Shown here: positions 23,559 through 32,214 of the stretch, one piece after another
How positions within the stretch are numbered: position 1 is the first letter of the stretch
How the letters are laid out: every line of letters begins with the position of its first letter
Assembly: GCA_963644855.1 (NCBI GenBank)
Contig: CAVIQL010000002.1
Location: 1 to 64,000, forward strand
DNA: 64,000 bases
Direction of reading: 5' to 3'
Source: UBA6398 sp963644855
GTDB taxonomy: Bacteria; Bacteroidota; Bacteroidia; Bacteroidales; Bacteroidaceae
Translations under genes and position numbers: made by a program
The notes under the pieces: model-generated
Told to the model about the DNA's origin: nothing
Seen by the model: only the letters and a program-made list of their open reading frames with translations
Database searches by the model: none

Positions 23559-26408
23559 TCAGAACTTCAATTTCAACTCTGCGCCAAAGTATTGGTCAGG
23601 ATACAACTGGCGTTTTGATTGTGAGTTCTTGTTTACGTGATATTTTTTGAGCCCGAGGAAATTGTTTGCCATGAATGAAACTTCGGCAATCTTGCCAAGT
23701 TCTTTTGTAAGACGGAAGTTTAGCAAAGCCCAAGGCTTTACATGGTCGCTCTTGAAAGCATACAACAGATATCTATCGTTCATCAAATAGTATTCGCTCT
23801 TGTCTTCGAATTCCGGTTTCCACTCTGTGAAATTTCCTTGACGGTCATAGAATCCTATTGGAGAGACAATATATCTCGTACCATCTGAAGAAGTGTGATA
23901 AAGTTTCGTTCCGTTTTTGCTTTCGTATATACTGCGTTCGTTTTCATACCACACCACTTGCACAGTAGTAGTAAACACGAGGTTTACGGCAGGAATGTGG
24001 GTAATGAAGCGAAAGTTTGAATTCACACGGTCGTTAATCGTTCCGCTACCGGCGGGAAGCATGGGAATGTAGTCGTAATTATATTGTATGAAACCCAAAC
24101 TTGTGGCGTCTCTCTTGCGTTTGATATGAAACCAAGCTCCGTCTACCACGAGCGAAGTGCGGAGAGCCTGCCATGTTCCGAAATCCCATGAATATTCTAT
24201 ACCATACTTGTCGGTGCGCGAAGTATTTCCGGGGCGGCTCCAAGTAGTTATTTCGTTACCAGCAGAGGTTTCAGCCGTCTGTTGTTTACCTTCGTAGGTA
24301 TAAGTTACCTTCTTGTCGGCATAAGCAAGGTTTGACGCGCCGCCGGGCACCGAATATTTTGTATAGTTCAAGGCAATGAATTGCGAGTTAAAGCCGAATT
24401 CGTCGCGATGACGCTCGCTGAAGAAATTCACATAGCCTTTCATCTGACCGATACGGGCATTCAATCCTATTTCCCACTTCAAACTGCGCGCAGGTTTGAG
24501 ATTAGAATTTTGAGTATTGCTTACAACTTGAGTAGTCATCACTGCCAAACGAGAATTGTCTGTTCCAATCGCGCTAACACTCACGTTGTCGAAATAAGCT
24601 TTGTCGGGATAGAGATAAAGAAGCGTCGGCATTTTGTTGGAAAGTCCGAAACCGCCGCTGATACTCAACTTGTCGAACATACTGTTGTTTTCCTTTGTAA
24701 GGAAAGTAAACTCCGTGTTCACACGAGGCTCTGCCACGAAAATATCACCGCGCTTTGATTTCTCCTTGTCAAGGAAAAGATTGGTAAGACGCACTCCGGC
24801 ATCGAATTGCAGGTTTGTCTTGCCGATATTAAACGACGACACATCGTTCACAAACCACGAAAGATTGTGGAGAGCAGGTATGTCGGTGAATTTACGGGGA
24901 CGATACGATTGCGCCTCGCCTGCTTTTGGCGGGAGATCAAGATTAAATTTCAAACCATAGCCTTGGTTATCATCAAGACGGTATTCCAAACCGGTTTTGA
25001 TGTTTGTAAAATCGCGGCCATTCAATTGTATATATTTATTAGCCTTTACCTGCGCAAAAACATTGATTGGAATTCCCTCAATACGGTAGTCGCTGTAATA
25101 AACCTTGGTGAGCATTTTTGCAACATGCTCTCCGGTTTCCATACTTCCCGATATTACGCCGTCGGGAGTGGATATTCTGTCGTGATGAGTGTCGAGAGTG
25201 CGCGCCACTTGTCCGGAAAGATCGTAATCAAGTCCGGTTAGCCAGCCATTTAGTTGGGCATGTCCGTGAATTGCGAGCCTTCCGCCGGTATTTTTGTTCT
25301 TATAAGTCAAACTTAGCTCGCTCATTTGCTTGTCATACTTGTAATTGTTTACATTACTATAGAACGAACCGTTGACATTAAAGGTTACCGGGCGATCACT
25401 GTTCTTTCCAAAAACATTTGAATAGCCTATCGTTCCTGTGATACGGTCATATCCCATATATTTACGGCGTGTATCAGCGTAAGACTGCGACCAATCCACA
25501 CCGATATTCATTGTTCCGCTTCCCACACCAAATCCTTTTCCGGCGTAAGCGAGTTTTGAAAACGGATCGGCCTTGAATTTTGCTTCGAGAGGGCTTCTTC
25601 CGGCTTTTGTTTTTACTACTACGACGCCCGATGTAAGGTTTCCGTATTCCACAGATGGGATACCGCGAATTACTTCTACGCTTTCGATGTTGTCGGCCGA
25701 GACTGTTCGCAAATCCGCGCCTCTTCCTGCGGTAATTTGGTCGTCTGCTCCATCGCTGGTAGTTGCTGCGCTTTTTCCATTGCGCGTTGGAGCTATTGCT
25801 TGCAGGTTTGCATCGTTGCTTATAGGCGTTCCGTCGATAATCACAGCCGTTCCGAGCGCATTATTGTCGTTGCTTCCTATTTCGCGAACGTTTGCTTGCG
25901 CGAGGTTGTTGAGTGATGGATTTGTGGTTAGCGCACCTGGCATTAACTGCAACATATCTGCGAGGCTTTTGGGCTGTATATGGCGCACGGCGTCTTGGTC
26001 GATTATCGATTTAGAGCCCATTGCCTGTTGTTTTGCAGTAACAGTAACGCCTTTCAAACTGAGCGAAAGTCGCTGCAACTTTATATCGAGGCGATTTTGT
26101 GCGCCGTTTTTCACACTTACTTTGCCGCGCACTTCTTTGCAGCCGAGACACGACACATAGTAATCGAGTTCGCCGGTAGGAACATTGATAATTTTGAAAT
26201 GTCCTTTCTCATCGGTGAGAGTAAACAGAGAATTGTTGAAAATCACTGTGGCAACTTCCACCGGTTTCCCATCGGTATCGGTAACAGTTCCCTCGATTTT
26301 TGCCGTTGCTGCAGTTTGCGCATTGGCAAAATTGCAGAAAAGCAAAACGAAGATGAATAACAGGGAGAAAACGAGGCGAATGTTCGATGTTTTTTCTTTT
26401 CTTACCAT
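23559..26408 (-). CDS. TonB-dependent receptor with carboxypeptidase-regulatory-like N-terminus
   Basis: A 949-residue outer membrane transporter. Signal peptide (LVFSLLFIFVLLFCNFANAQ); a carboxypeptidase-regulatory-like domain at about 35-120 (KIEGTVTDTDGKPVEVATV, then DEKGHFKI); a plug domain at about 125-260 (LADMLQLMPGAL, IIDGTPISNDANLQ, VEVIRGIPSVEYGNLTSGVV); then a 22-strand-type barrel ending in GAELKLKF. A TonB box is not obvious. The ATG at 26408 begins at the signal peptide; the extra upstream in-frame TTG start is unlikely. It forms a unit with DUF4876 and DUF6850. The plug contains an unusual insert rich in Asn, Ser and Asp between the two conserved plug motifs. Substrate unknown. 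Confidence 0.9.
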   Translation of the reverse strand: MVRKEKTSNIRLVFSLLFIFVLLFCNFANAQTAATAKIEGTVTDTDGKPVEVATVIFNNSLFTLTDEKGHFKIINVPTGELDYYVSCLGCKEVRGKVSVKNGAQNRLDIKLQRLSLSLKGVTVTAKQQAMGSKSIIDQDAVRHIQPKSLADMLQLMPGALTTNPSLNNLAQANVREIGSNDNNALGTAVIIDGTPISNDANLQAIAPTRNGKSAATTSDGADDQITAGRGADLRTVSADNIESVEVIRGIPSVEYGNLTSGVVVVKTKAGRSPLEAKFKADPFSKLAYAGKGFGVGSGTMNIGVDWSQSYADTRRKYMGYDRITGTIGYSNVFGKNSDRPVTFNVNGSFYSNVNNYKYDKQMSELSLTYKNKNTGGRLAIHGHAQLNGWLTGLDYDLSGQVARTLDTHHDRISTPDGVISGSMETGEHVAKMLTKVYYSDYRIEGIPINVFAQVKANKYIQLNGRDFTNIKTGLEYRLDDNQGYGLKFNLDLPPKAGEAQSYRPRKFTDIPALHNLSWFVNDVSSFNIGKTNLQFDAGVRLTNLFLDKEKSKRGDIFVAEPRVNTEFTFLTKENNSMFDKLSISGGFGLSNKMPTLLYLYPDKAYFDNVSVSAIGTDNSRLAVMTTQVVSNTQNSNLKPARSLKWEIGLNARIGQMKGYVNFFSERHRDEFGFNSQFIALNYTKYSVPGGASNLAYADKKVTYTYEGKQQTAETSAGNEITTWSRPGNTSRTDKYGIEYSWDFGTWQALRTSLVVDGAWFHIKRKRDATSLGFIQYNYDYIPMLPAGSGTINDRVNSNFRFITHIPAVNLVFTTTVQVVWYENERSIYESKNGTKLYHTSSDGTRYIVSPIGFYDRQGNFTEWKPEFEDKSEYYLMNDRYLLYAFKSDHVKPWALLNFRLTKELGKIAEVSFMANNFLGLKKYHVNKNSQSKRQLYPDQYFGAELKLKF

Positions 26409-26892
26409 GTTGATGTAGGCTTGCAATAATTTTGACTGCAAAGTTACCTGCTTTTGTCTTTATAGTGATACCCACATATAGGTATTTTGCATCACAAAAG
26501 GAAATTATATACATTTTTGCAACCTATATAGTAAAAACAGTAGCTTTTTGATAGGTGAAACGCATTATTTCCTGCTCAAAAGAAAGCATTTTGGGGTAAA
26601 CATAACGTTTTTCATTTTTCGCGAATTGGGTTTGTTTTTTAGGGCGCGGCATGTTTTAAGCCTCGGATTTGTTTTGTGGCAAGCGTTTTCCACAATTGGT
26701 AGGCTGAAATCATACAACACACTAAACATGGTTGTTGTGATGGTGATTTTTCACCATTTCGGCGGGCACAATCCAGGAAACTCAAAAAAGTTTCGGCACA
26801 TAGGCAAGATTTCACCGCATGAAGGATTTACTATTCGGAACAACGAAAAAGATTCGTACAACAAATTACAAACAATTTAAACTAAAAAAATT
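26409..26892. promoter_or_regulatory. Intergenic region between TonB receptor and Ig-like lipoprotein
   Basis: Minus strand TAACTTTG (26439-26446) fits the -7 consensus and lies 31 bp before the TonB receptor ATG. Just upstream, 26468-26487 holds an inverted repeat with ATACC/GGTAT arms, a possible operator. The rest of the region contains an open frame (26548-26880) with no recognisable features, which I do not call a gene. Confidence 0.5.
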
Positions 26893-27465
26893 ATGAGAAC
26901 AAAAAACATTTTCAAGACAATGCTGGCAGCTGCATGCTGCTTGGGTGCCGTTGTATTTACATCGTGCGACAACGACAACGACACAAAGAAGAGCGGGCTG
27001 AAACTAAGTGCCAGCACGGCAACAGTCGCTCCCGGGCAAAGCGCATCAATCGTGGTGGGCAACGGAACCGCTCCCTACAAGGCTACATCAAGCGATGCCA
27101 ATATTGCAACCGCAAAGGTTGACTCAAAAACCATTATCATCACGGGCGTAAAGGTTGGCAGCGCATTGGTTACCGTTACCGACGCCAACAATCTCAGCGG
27201 GAAAATCGTAGTAAGCGTGAAAGAGGCAGCCCAAGCGCTCAGTTTCGACAAATCGTCGGTAAGCATCGAAAACGGCAAAGAAGATGTTGTAACAGTAAAG
27301 AGCGGCACAGCTCCCTACACTGCCACCGTTAAAGACCAAAGCATTGCGAGCGCAACCGTAAAGGATGCAAAAATCACGGTAAAGGGTCTTAAAGCCGGCA
27401 CAACCACTATCACTGTTGCCGACAAGAACAAAACAACGGGCACATTCACCGTTACCGTAAAATAA
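26893..27465 (+). CDS. Lipoprotein with two Ig-like (BIG2-type) repeats
   Basis: A 190-residue lipoprotein (Cys25 in VVFTSCDND). Two tandem repeats of about 78 residues follow, each with a GTAPY(K/T)AT motif, an ATA/SATV strand, a short (T/A)KI strand and a closing T-T-x-T-V-T/V-S-V strand, as in bacterial Ig-like group 2 domains. Such domains serve as surface spacers or adhesins. It stands alone between the TonB receptor operon (divergent) and DUF3256. Binding partner unknown. Confidence 0.78.
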   Translation: MRTKNIFKTMLAAACCLGAVVFTSCDNDNDTKKSGLKLSASTATVAPGQSASIVVGNGTAPYKATSSDANIATAKVDSKTIIITGVKVGSALVTVTDANNLSGKIVVSVKEAAQALSFDKSSVSIENGKEDVVTVKSGTAPYTATVKDQSIASATVKDAKITVKGLKAGTTTITVADKNKTTGTFTVTVK

Positions 27466-27546
27466 GCAGACAAGCTTAAAGCAATAGGTTGTTTTCAACA
27501 AAAACAGACTGAGAAGGTTTAAAGCACATCAATTTATCCCCAAATC

Positions 27547-27601
27547 AGGCTGTGTTTCCGCAAGGGAATGCAGCCTAAGCCCGTAAAACAAACTGTTTTT
27601 T
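27547..27601 (+). terminator. Hairpin with GNRA loop and T run after Ig-like lipoprotein gene
   Basis: AGGCTG (27547-27552) pairs with CAGCCT (27571-27576), with an inner TTTCC/GGGAA stem closed by a GCAA loop. A second small AAACA/TGTTT hairpin with a T7 tail follows at 27586-27601. Probably a terminator; the elaborate first stem could have another role. Confidence 0.55.
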
Positions 27602-27696
27602 TAGTTCTCAAAACCATACGCCATACTTATTAGGAAGTGTGTTTTAAGGCGAAGTTTTCATGTCGCGCACCCGGCATAAAACTTCGCTTTTCTAAT

Positions 27697-27780
27697 ATCC
27701 GACCTTTTTTAAATAATGTCAGACCTTTTTTAAAAAATATCGGATATTATTTTTGCAATAAGCCATGTTGTTTTTTGCGC
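27697..27780. repeat. 21-bp-grid array 8 (4 units)
   Basis: ATCCGAC at 27697, GTCAGAC at 27718, ATCGGAT at 27739, AAGCCAT at 27760. Confidence 0.85.
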
Positions 27781-27823
27781 CTTGCTTTCGGGGGAAAATA
27801 AAACCCATTTCGGCAGATTTTTG

Positions 27824-27831
27824 TATTTTCG
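27824..27831 (+). promoter_or_regulatory. DUF3256 gene -7-like box next to the start codon
   Basis: TATTTTCG differs from TAxxTTTG at one position and ends 8 bp before the ATG at 27840. If used, the mRNA is nearly leaderless. Confidence 0.4.
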
Positions 27832-27839
27832 CAAACGCA

Positions 27840-28475
27840 ATGAAACGTATTATCACATATATATTTGCGCTCACCGCGGGAACGATATCCGCAGGCGCAC
27901 AAACAATGGAGAAACTGTTTTCTACCATGCCCGATAGCATTGTGCCGGTAATGTCGAAAAACAACCGGCTCGACTGCATAGATTTCTTCCAGAGCAACAT
28001 GAAATCAAACGTGCAGAACCTGCTGGGCGGAAAAAGTAGAATCAACGAGTTGACAGACGACTATATAAATCTTTCGCCCACTACCAGTTCGCAAACAGAG
28101 ATTAAAATACTCGCCACAAGCAGCGGAGAAAAACTGATAATGGTAGCCTACACGTTTTCAGCCCCGGGTAAAGAAACCACAATAGCTTTCTATACTCCGC
28201 AATGGGAACGCCTTAAAACTTCCGACTATATCACGATGCCCCAAGCCGAAGATTTTGTAACGAAAAACGACACGACAAACGAAGATACCGCCGAAAAAGC
28301 AAAAAAGCTCATCTGTTCCGCTTTTGTATGCGCCAACATCGACAAACAAAACAGCAACGTTTCGTTCAATCTCTCAACCGAAGGGCTCTCGACCGATGAA
28401 CAGAAAACCGCAAAGCCTTTTATCGCCCCAACAATTACCTACACTTGGAACGGCAAACGCTTTGCAAGGCAATAA
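27840..28475 (+). CDS. DUF3256 family secreted protein
   Basis: A 211-residue protein with a signal peptide (MKRIITYIFALTAGTISAGA). The mature start MEKLFSTMPDSIVPVMSKNN, then RLDCIDFFQSNM and LTDDYINL, matches the DUF3256 pattern found in Bacteroidales. Function is unknown; export to the periplasm is likely. I rejected the longer frame beginning at 27765 because it runs through array 8 and the -7 box. The GH43 gene follows after 44 bp and has no promoter of its own, so the two are probably co-transcribed. Confidence 0.78.
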   Translation: MKRIITYIFALTAGTISAGAQTMEKLFSTMPDSIVPVMSKNNRLDCIDFFQSNMKSNVQNLLGGKSRINELTDDYINLSPTTSSQTEIKILATSSGEKLIMVAYTFSAPGKETTIAFYTPQWERLKTSDYITMPQAEDFVTKNDTTNEDTAEKAKKLICSAFVCANIDKQNSNVSFNLSTEGLSTDEQKTAKPFIAPTITYTWNGKRFARQ

Positions 28476-28519
28476 AAACCACCTACAACCCAAGACATCA
28501 AACACCTAAGAATAAAATC

Positions 28520-29629
28520 ATGAAAAAAACACTCTTTGCTGCCCTACTCCTCGCGGCTGTAACAGTATTGGCTGCTTGCACAAGCACACCAAAATTCCAA
28601 ACAACCCAAATCAGTAATCCGTTGCCCATGAACTTTGGCGATCCATTCCTACTCCATTCCTCCGACGGCAAATATTATATGTATGGCACCTCGCTCGGCG
28701 ATGGATTCGAAGCATACGTTTCGACCGATATGAAAACATGGGAAAAATGCGGACAAGTATACAAAGGCGCAAACCCCGATCAATGGAACGTAAGCTGCTT
28801 TTGGGCACCCGAAGTATACGAAATAAACGGAAAATACTACATGTTTTATAGCGCAAACTACCGCGAAAATCCAACCAACGAGGGAGAAAATTTCAAAATA
28901 GGAGTAGCCGTGGCAGATTCAGCCGCAGGTCCGTTTAAAGATCTCTACAATCGTCCTATTTTCAACCCCGATTATCCCATAATAGACGCAAACATTCTGC
29001 ACGACGAGACAACCGGCAAATTCTATCTGTATTATTCGCGCTGCTGCTACAAACACCCCGTTGAAAGCGAGGTAGCTACCCAAGCACGCAACCAAGGAAA
29101 ATTCAAAGAAGTGGAAGAAAGTTGGGTTTACGGCGTGGAACTCAAAAACGACTTCTCGGGCATAATAGGCGAACCCAAACTATTGCTCGCCCCACCCTCA
29201 AAGATTTCCGACCGTCAGGCAGAATGGGAAAGCCGCTCCGTAACATCGGGCGAAGTAAACCGACGCTGGACCGAAGGTTCCTTTATATTCAAAGACGGCA
29301 ACACATACTACATGATGTATTCCGCCAACTCGTTCGAAGGCAAGCACTACGCCGTTGGCTATGCCACATCTGATAATCCGCTCGGACCATTCAAAAAAGC
29401 CGACAACAACCCCGTGTTGCAAGAAAACGTATCAAAAGGCGGCGAAGTGATGGGCACGGGACACAACATGGTAATACGCATGCCCGACGGCACACGCTAC
29501 TGCGTTTATCACGGACGCATGAAACAAAACCCCGACAAACGCGTGGTCTTTATCGACAAACTAAACATAAAAGACGGCATACTAACCGTAGAAGGCCCCA
29601 CAACAAACAAACAGAATATAAACTTCTGA
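28520..29629 (+). CDS. GH43 family glycoside hydrolase, lipoprotein
   Basis: A 369-residue lipoprotein (Cys20 in VLAACTST) with one five-bladed beta-propeller domain. The three catalytic acids of GH43 are visible: base Asp41 in NFGDPFLL, modulator Asp156 in PIIDANIL and acid Glu252 in WTEGSFIF. GH43 enzymes act on arabinans, xylans or galactans. The lipoprotein anchor places it at the cell surface or in the periplasm. It follows DUF3256 by 44 bp. No SusCD pair is close, so it is not part of a classical polysaccharide utilisation locus in this window. Confidence 0.88.
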   Translation: MKKTLFAALLLAAVTVLAACTSTPKFQTTQISNPLPMNFGDPFLLHSSDGKYYMYGTSLGDGFEAYVSTDMKTWEKCGQVYKGANPDQWNVSCFWAPEVYEINGKYYMFYSANYRENPTNEGENFKIGVAVADSAAGPFKDLYNRPIFNPDYPIIDANILHDETTGKFYLYYSRCCYKHPVESEVATQARNQGKFKEVEESWVYGVELKNDFSGIIGEPKLLLAPPSKISDRQAEWESRSVTSGEVNRRWTEGSFIFKDGNTYYMMYSANSFEGKHYAVGYATSDNPLGPFKKADNNPVLQENVSKGGEVMGTGHNMVIRMPDGTRYCVYHGRMKQNPDKRVVFIDKLNIKDGILTVEGPTTNKQNINF

Positions 29630-29767
29630 ACAACAAAACACATGGCTATGCAATGCAGAGTTTATAGTTTGAGGACATAACAAAACCACAGACAAAAAAT
29701 TAAGCACACCGCATTGACAACAAGCCAAAAAACAACCTCTCAAGTTCGCCAAATAACAAAGAATAAG

Positions 29768-29775
29768 TATCTTTG
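29768..29775 (+). promoter_or_regulatory. fba -7 box
   Basis: TATCTTTG matches TAxxTTTG, with TTCG 19 bp upstream as a weak -33 element. The leader would be about 40 nt and AT-rich. Confidence 0.6.
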
Positions 29776-29822
29776 CGGTGAAAATAATAATTTACATATC
29801 AAGTATCTAAAACGTTAAGATT

Positions 29823-30833
29823 ATGGTAAACTACAAAGAAATCGGCTTGGTAAACACCCGCGAGATGTTCAAAAGAGCTGTAAAAAGCGGCTGGGCTGTT
29901 CCCGCATTCAACTTCAATAACCTCGAACAACTTCAGGCTATCATCACAGCATCTTCAGAACTCCGTTCGCCGGTAATACTTCAGGTATCGAAAGGCGCAC
30001 GTAAATACGCAAATGCAACCCTTCTTCGCTACATGGCAGAGGGAGCTGTTCAGTTTGCAAAGGAACTTGGCTGCAACCACCCCGAAATAGTTCTTCACCT
30101 TGACCACGGAGATAGCTTCGAACTCTGCAAGAGTTGCGTAGATCTCGGTTTCTCTTCAGTTATGATCGATGGTAGTGCGCTTCCTTACGAGGAGAATATC
30201 GCCCTTACCAAGAAAGTTGTTGACTATGCTCACCAATACGATGTAACAGTAGAAGGCGAACTCGGTGTGCTCGCAGGTGTAGAAGACGAAGTTGCTTCTG
30301 AAGAAAGCCACTACACCCGTCCTGAAGAAGTTATCGACTTCTCTACTCGTTCGGGCGTTGACTCTCTTGCTATTTCGATTGGTACTTCTCACGGAGCCTA
30401 CAAGTTCAAACCCGAACAGTGCACTCGTGATCCGAAAACTGGTCGTCTTGTTCCTCCTCCATTGGCATTTGATATTCTTGCCGAGATTGAAAAACAACTT
30501 CCGGGCTTCCCCATCGTGCTTCACGGTTCATCTTCTGTTCCGCAGGAGTATGTTGACATTATCAACAAATACGGCGGCAATCTTCCCGACGCTGTTGGTA
30601 TTCCCGAGGAGCAACTTCGCAAAGCTTCACAGAGCGCTGTTTGCAAAATCAACATTGACTCTGACTCTCGCCTTGCTTTCACAGCAGGTGTACGCGAAAC
30701 TTTCGCAACTCACCCCGAATACTTCGATCCTCGTCAGTATTGCGGCAAAGCTCGCGAATATATGGTTGAGCTTTACAAGCACAAAATTAAAGACGTTCTT
30801 GGTTCGGAAAACAAACTTGCAAACTGCGACTAA
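29823..30833 (+). CDS. fba: Class II fructose-bisphosphate aldolase
   Basis: A 336-residue zinc aldolase that cleaves fructose 1,6-bisphosphate in glycolysis and forms it in gluconeogenesis. Catalytic Asp94 and zinc ligand His95 lie in VLHLDHGDS; GELG, SHGAYKF and VLHGSSS supply other zinc and phosphate ligands. SKGARKYAN near residue 56 is typical of the long Bacteroidetes form. Codon choice is richer in T-ending Leu, Val and Ser codons than the neighbours, as expected for a highly expressed gene. It is monocistronic, with a good promoter and a strong terminator. Confidence 0.95.
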   Translation: MVNYKEIGLVNTREMFKRAVKSGWAVPAFNFNNLEQLQAIITASSELRSPVILQVSKGARKYANATLLRYMAEGAVQFAKELGCNHPEIVLHLDHGDSFELCKSCVDLGFSSVMIDGSALPYEENIALTKKVVDYAHQYDVTVEGELGVLAGVEDEVASEESHYTRPEEVIDFSTRSGVDSLAISIGTSHGAYKFKPEQCTRDPKTGRLVPPPLAFDILAEIEKQLPGFPIVLHGSSSVPQEYVDIINKYGGNLPDAVGIPEEQLRKASQSAVCKINIDSDSRLAFTAGVRETFATHPEYFDPRQYCGKAREYMVELYKHKIKDVLGSENKLANCD

Positions 30834-30857
30834 GTTTTACGATAACAGAATAAAAGC

Positions 30858-30897
30858 AAAGGCTGCATGCGGGAAACCGCGATGCAGCCTTTTTTTG
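30858..30897 (+). terminator. fba terminator
   Basis: Stem AAAGGCTGCAT (30858-30868) with ATGCAGCCTTT (30882-30892), followed by a run of T. Confidence 0.9.
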
Positions 30898-30974
30898 TTT
30901 TGTACCTTTTTTATTTTGCCTTGATAGCGATTGACAAAAAACTATTTGGGGATTGTGGGGGTTATAGCGGAGAG

Positions 30975-31754
30975 TCAGATAAACACGCTGAACATGCTTA
31001 TCACAGCTATGATTATGAGCGTGGCTATTGCGGCTGCCGGAACAAGATTGTGGCGATCGGGAATGATACATGCGGTTTGTCCCATAAACTTCACGCATAT
31101 CGCATAAACCAATGCGCCTATGATATTCCCCAAAACAGCTCCGGCAAGCACATCAACGGGATAGTGCACACCAAGATAGATGCGCGAATAGCATACAAGT
31201 ATTGAGAAACAGAACAGAACCACATTTACGGCACGGCGGCGCAACAATAGCATGAGCCAGACGCTTTCGCCGAAACAATTGGCGGCATGACTCGAAACAA
31301 AACCAAACCGTCCGCCGTGGTAGTTGTTTACATAATGAAGCAAATAGCTTATCTCGTCGTTATGAGAGGGTCGCGGACGTTCTACAACGCGCTTTATCAC
31401 TCCCGAAACCTGATCACAAAGAGCCACGATTGCTACACTTACGAGAATGAGCACGATTGCCTGCCGCTTGTTCTTACTGCCTTTCAAAATCACATAGATT
31501 ATCGACACTATAAGCGGCGCCCAAATTAGTTTGCTCGACAGATTGTAGAAAAGATAGTCAGCATATTTGGGACCATGAAAGTTTGCGCCCACCATGGTAA
31601 GCATATCAATCACGTGAATATTATGGATAACTTCTCCGGAGCGCGTGCGCAGAAACCAAAGTATTATCACAATGTTCAGCAGCATGCACAACGCGTGCAT
31701 TCCGGGCTTCAACCACCCGAAAGAAAAGGTTGCATTGTTTTTGTGTCCGTTCAT
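30975..31754 (-). CDS. PAP2 superfamily membrane phosphatase
   Basis: A 259-residue membrane protein with about six hydrophobic segments. The three phosphatase motifs are complete: KRVVERPRP, SSHAAN and SRIYLGVHYPVDV, carrying the conserved Lys, Arg and His residues. PAP2 proteins dephosphorylate lipid phosphates such as undecaprenyl pyrophosphate or phosphatidylglycerol phosphate, with the active site facing the periplasm. It is a single gene facing the fba terminator. Which lipid it uses cannot be read from the sequence. Confidence 0.9.
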   Translation of the reverse strand: MNGHKNNATFSFGWLKPGMHALCMLLNIVIILWFLRTRSGEVIHNIHVIDMLTMVGANFHGPKYADYLFYNLSSKLIWAPLIVSIIYVILKGSKNKRQAIVLILVSVAIVALCDQVSGVIKRVVERPRPSHNDEISYLLHYVNNYHGGRFGFVSSHAANCFGESVWLMLLLRRRAVNVVLFCFSILVCYSRIYLGVHYPVDVLAGAVLGNIIGALVYAICVKFMGQTACIIPDRHNLVPAAAIATLIIIAVISMFSVFI

Positions 31755-31933
31755 TCTTCAAAAAAATATGCAAAACGCGCTGAATTTCACGCAATCCGTG
31801 CAAAGATAGCGGTTTTATATAAATCCGCACCTAATTGTATATGATATAAGGAGGAATTTCGAAAAGTTTAATACAATCTTCATTTTTCCTATCCCTATTT
31901 GGCGAAAACAGTTTGCCGACCACAATTTCTTAC

Positions 31934-32185
31934 ATCGCATCTCGTAAAAACTATGTTCGACATAATTTAAATACCAAGGCATCTAATTTAAATTAGTTGC
32001 CTTGGTATTTAATCCCTATGCAATAGTATGAAAATCTGCGCATGAGCCACATACAAAAACAAGCGTTTTGTACTGGGCAAAACCTTTGCCTGCAATACAA
32101 AACGCCTTGGTTTCCGAAAAACTTCGCGAAAGCCCGTTGGCTCATGCCTTGGTTTCGGCACCTCATCGCGTTGCGCAACAACGCC
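31934..32185. repeat. 21-bp-grid array 9 (long)
   Basis: Clear cores at 31934 (ATCGCAT), 31955 (GTTCGAC), 31976 (AAGGCAT), 31997 (TTGCCTT), 32018 (ATGCAAT), then in the same phase 32081 (AACCTTT), 32102 (ACGCCTT), 32123 (TTCGCGA), 32144 (ATGCCTT) and 32165 (ATCGCGT). The middle units are degenerate. Units at 31976 and 31997 also form a TACCAAGGCA/TGCCTTGGTA hairpin. The array fills the gap between the PAP2 gene and cysS. Confidence 0.8.
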
Positions 32186-32214
32186 AACGCCCTCGCTAAA
32201 TTCTTTCCGCTATA

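Noticed and set aside
26548..26880. A 110-codon frame between the TonB receptor and the Ig-like lipoprotein
   Set aside because: No signal, domain or coding-like composition; the region reads as AT-rich intergenic DNA.
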